DNA from: a virus
IMG/VR virus record: IMGVR_UViG_3300046697_000245
Coordinates: 1-58,757 of that record
Length of the DNA: 58,757 nucleotides
Reading direction: 5' to 3' (one strand)
Under the pieces are notes generated by a model. That model was given only the letters and a program-made list of their open reading frames with translations, was not told the origin of the DNA and did no database searches. Numbering within the stretch: position 1 is the stretch's first letter; every line of letters begins with the position of its first letter. The translations under genes and the position numbers were made by a program. Of the stretch, positions 57,000 to 58,757 are shown piece after piece.

Positions 57000-58679
57000 T
57001 TACCGGTTTTGGCTTTGCGGCGCAGACGCGGCCGCCGCCGGCGTGTAAACCGCCGCCTCGCTGGTCAGCACCAGGGCGGCAATTGACACCGCCTTCTCCA
57101 GCGCCACCCGCACCACCTTCACCGGGTCCACAATGCCACTCTCCATCAGATCCTCGTAGTGGCCCGTCGCCGCGTTCAATCCGTAACTGTCGCCCGGGGT
57201 GCTGTATTCAAGGCTTTTTTTCACCTCATCCAGCGCCACGTCAGGGCTGATGCCGGCGTTGGATGCAATCTGCCGCAGCGGGGCTTCAAGCGCCTCAATC
57301 ACCACCTCAACGCCCATCCGCGCCGCCTGGCTCATCTTCCCCAATTCATATTCACGCGCCTTGATGGCCTGCGCCGCCTTCAGCAGCGTGATGCCGCCGC
57401 CCGGCACCACCCCCTCAGCCTTGGCCGCCTTGGCGCTGTTGACCGCATCCTGCACCCGCGCCTTCGTCTCATCCAGGGCTGTGCGCGTCAGGCCGCCCAC
57501 ATGCAAAATCACCACACCCTCGCTGAGCCGCGCAATCCGCTGCGAGAGCATCTCCTTCTCAAAGTCGTCATCGGTGGCCGCGCGCAGCGTGCGCAGCTCC
57601 TCGGCCCGCTGCCGCGCCGCCTCCACAATCTCATCCTTGCCTTTGGCGGCATGTTCCACGCCCACTTCAATCAGCTCTGTCCGGTCGGGATGCACCACCG
57701 CCAGCGCGCAACTTCCCAGCTCCTTCAGGCCAAAACGAGATAGAGCGTTGCCCATATCGGGCGAGTAGACCGTTGCCCCGGTCGCCTCGGCCAGATCCCG
57801 CAGGCACTCCTTGCGCCGCGCTCCCACCCCCGGCGCCGTCACCGCGCAGCTTTGCAGCGTGCCCCGCGCCACGTTATGCACCATCATCGTCAGCGCATCG
57901 CCAGCCACCTTCTCCGCCACCACCAGCAGCGGCCGCCCCGTCGGCGCCACACACTCCAGCAGCGGCAGCAGGTTCATCGGGCTGTTCGGCGTCCTCGGGT
58001 CCGCCTGCGCAACCTCCCGCTCGCTCAGCAGGATGTAAGGCCGCTCCAACACACAGTCAGCGCCCCGGTTCACAAAGGCCGGATGCACCCAGCCCGCATC
58101 CCACTGAAAGCCCTCGCGCAACTCTGAATGCGTCTCCCGCCCCAGCGCGTCATCGATGATGACCATGCCTTCCGGCCCCACCCGCTCCACCGCGTCGGCT
58201 ATATGGCGCGCAATCTCCGCATCGCCGTGCAGGCTCACCGTAGCTGTTTGGGCAATCAGTTCCGGAGTGGCCTCTATCCGAGCCTCGGCAATGCGCTCCT
58301 GTGCCCACCCGGCAGCAACTTTCAGCCCTTCGGCCAGCTCCAGGCGATCCACCCCGCTGGCCACCAGCTGCATTCCCTTGTGCAGCATCGCCGCGGTCAG
58401 CACCACCGCCGTCGTGGTGCCGTCGCCAACGGCTTCATCGGTGGATGCCGCCACCTGCCGCAGCAGGCGCGCCCCGGCCGCCTCCAGCGGCTCCTCAGGC
58501 TCAATCTCCTTCACCACCGATACCCCATCCAGCGTCGCCCGCGGCGCCCCAAACGCACTGCAAATCAGAACGGGCCGGCCCTTGGGCCCCAATGTCGTCC
58601 GCACCGCCTCCGCCACCGTCATCACACCGCGCATCACCGCCTCGCGCGCCTCATTGCCCTTCGCTATCTTGTTTGACAT
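57000..58679 (-). CDS. groEL: GroEL-like chaperonin (Cpn60)
   Basis: 559 residues, full length. ATPase residues are kept: Asp51 in TLDGVSVVKEIE, Asp86 in VGDGTTTA, and the aspartate near 397 in VQDAVNSAKAAKAEG, then GVVPGGG and YGLNAATGHYEDLMESGIVD. The apical domain is divergent. The C-terminal GGM tail of bacterial GroEL is replaced by an Ala/Pro/Gln end. It folds proteins inside a double ring with GroES. GAGGGAGCGAGG precedes the ATG. With groES at 540-1037 on the same strand, the gene order is groES then groEL if the genome is circular. Confidence 0.95.
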   Translation of the reverse strand: MSNKIAKGNEAREAVMRGVMTVAEAVRTTLGPKGRPVLICSAFGAPRATLDGVSVVKEIEPEEPLEAAGARLLRQVAASTDEAVGDGTTTAVVLTAAMLHKGMQLVASGVDRLELAEGLKVAAGWAQERIAEARIEATPELIAQTATVSLHGDAEIARHIADAVERVGPEGMVIIDDALGRETHSELREGFQWDAGWVHPAFVNRGADCVLERPYILLSEREVAQADPRTPNSPMNLLPLLECVAPTGRPLLVVAEKVAGDALTMMVHNVARGTLQSCAVTAPGVGARRKECLRDLAEATGATVYSPDMGNALSRFGLKELGSCALAVVHPDRTELIEVGVEHAAKGKDEIVEAARQRAEELRTLRAATDDDFEKEMLSQRIARLSEGVVILHVGGLTRTALDETKARVQDAVNSAKAAKAEGVVPGGGITLLKAAQAIKAREYELGKMSQAARMGVEVVIEALEAPLRQIASNAGISPDVALDEVKKSLEYSTPGDSYGLNAATGHYEDLMESGIVDPVKVVRVALEKAVSIAALVLTSEAAVYTPAAAASAPQSQNR

Positions 58680-58715
58680 GGTTCGCCTCGCTCCCTCTGT
58701 TCGGTTCGTTATCTG

Positions 58716-58733
58716 AAAGGGAATTATCCCTTT
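58716..58733. promoter_or_regulatory. inverted repeat upstream of groEL
   Basis: AAAGGGA and TCCCTTT around TAAT (minus-strand reading) form an 18-bp palindrome 37 bp before the groEL start; it contains a possible -10 GATAAT. It is not the CIRCE heat-shock element. Confidence 0.5.
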
Positions 58734-58757
58734 GACTCTCGTGAAAATTTATCGTTT

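Noticed and set aside
58680-58757. CIRCE heat-shock operator near groEL
   Set aside because: The palindrome present does not match TTAGCACTC/GAGTGCTAA.

Overview
The window looks like an almost complete temperate bacteriophage genome of about 59 kb (or a prophage whose host flanks are missing). It has a tyrosine integrase, both terminase subunits, portal, scaffold and capsid genes, a lysis region, tail fibres and a block of small early genes. No host housekeeping genes are seen at either end. The host is most likely an acidobacterium. This is an inference from three things: the high GC content, exported proteins whose signal peptides end in Ala-Gln, and the many heptameric GTCAGNN tracts at gene borders, which I associate with acidobacterial chromosomes but could not check. 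No tail sheath or tape-measure gene is recognised, while a 3012-residue polyvalent protein and a large portal are present, so a short-tailed (podovirus-like) virion is plausible.

Layout. Positions 1 to 1496 hold a 36-bp tandem repeat, a small zinc-ribbon protein, a GroES co-chaperonin and a secreted coiled-coil protein. From 2103 to 42469 lies one long leftward late block. In transcription order (right to left) it holds a small conserved protein, a cold-shock protein, three tail-fibre-like proteins with signal peptides (one carrying SGNH-like and CE4 deacetylase-like domains), the lysis cassette, portal, scaffold, capsid, connector and tail proteins, virion internal proteins, the giant protein, TerS and TerL. 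Then come a damaged C5 methyltransferase and the integrase (42733 to 44559, leftward). A 380-bp control region (44560 to 44939) carries a parS-like site, DnaA-box-like sequences and a rightward promoter. It is followed by rightward early genes (44940 to 48511): Fis-like and Cro-like regulators, small membrane and zinc-binding proteins, an ASCH-like protein and a SpoT/MESH1-like hydrolase. From 48548 to 58679 genes run leftward: a cysteine-peptidase-like protein, an HD phosphohydrolase, a beta-class DNA methyltransferase, a DUF5131 (Gp37/Gp68-type) protein, an origin-like AT-rich stretch, another Fis-like regulator, a divergent cold-shock protein and GroEL.

The most notable points are these. 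(i) A full chaperonin pair sits at opposite ends of the window and would form a normal groES-then-groEL order if the genome is circular. (ii) Two near-perfect parS sites occur without a recognisable ParA/ParB pair, suggesting use of the host ParB. (iii) Tail-fibre-like proteins carry Sec signal peptides, two of them behind cytoplasmic-looking N-terminal domains. (iv) Dispersed heptamer tracts and a 53-bp two-hairpin element have entered coding sequences. (v) The giant protein contains a HAD-like segment whose motifs are in permuted order. All functions are read from sequence by eye; no searches were run.
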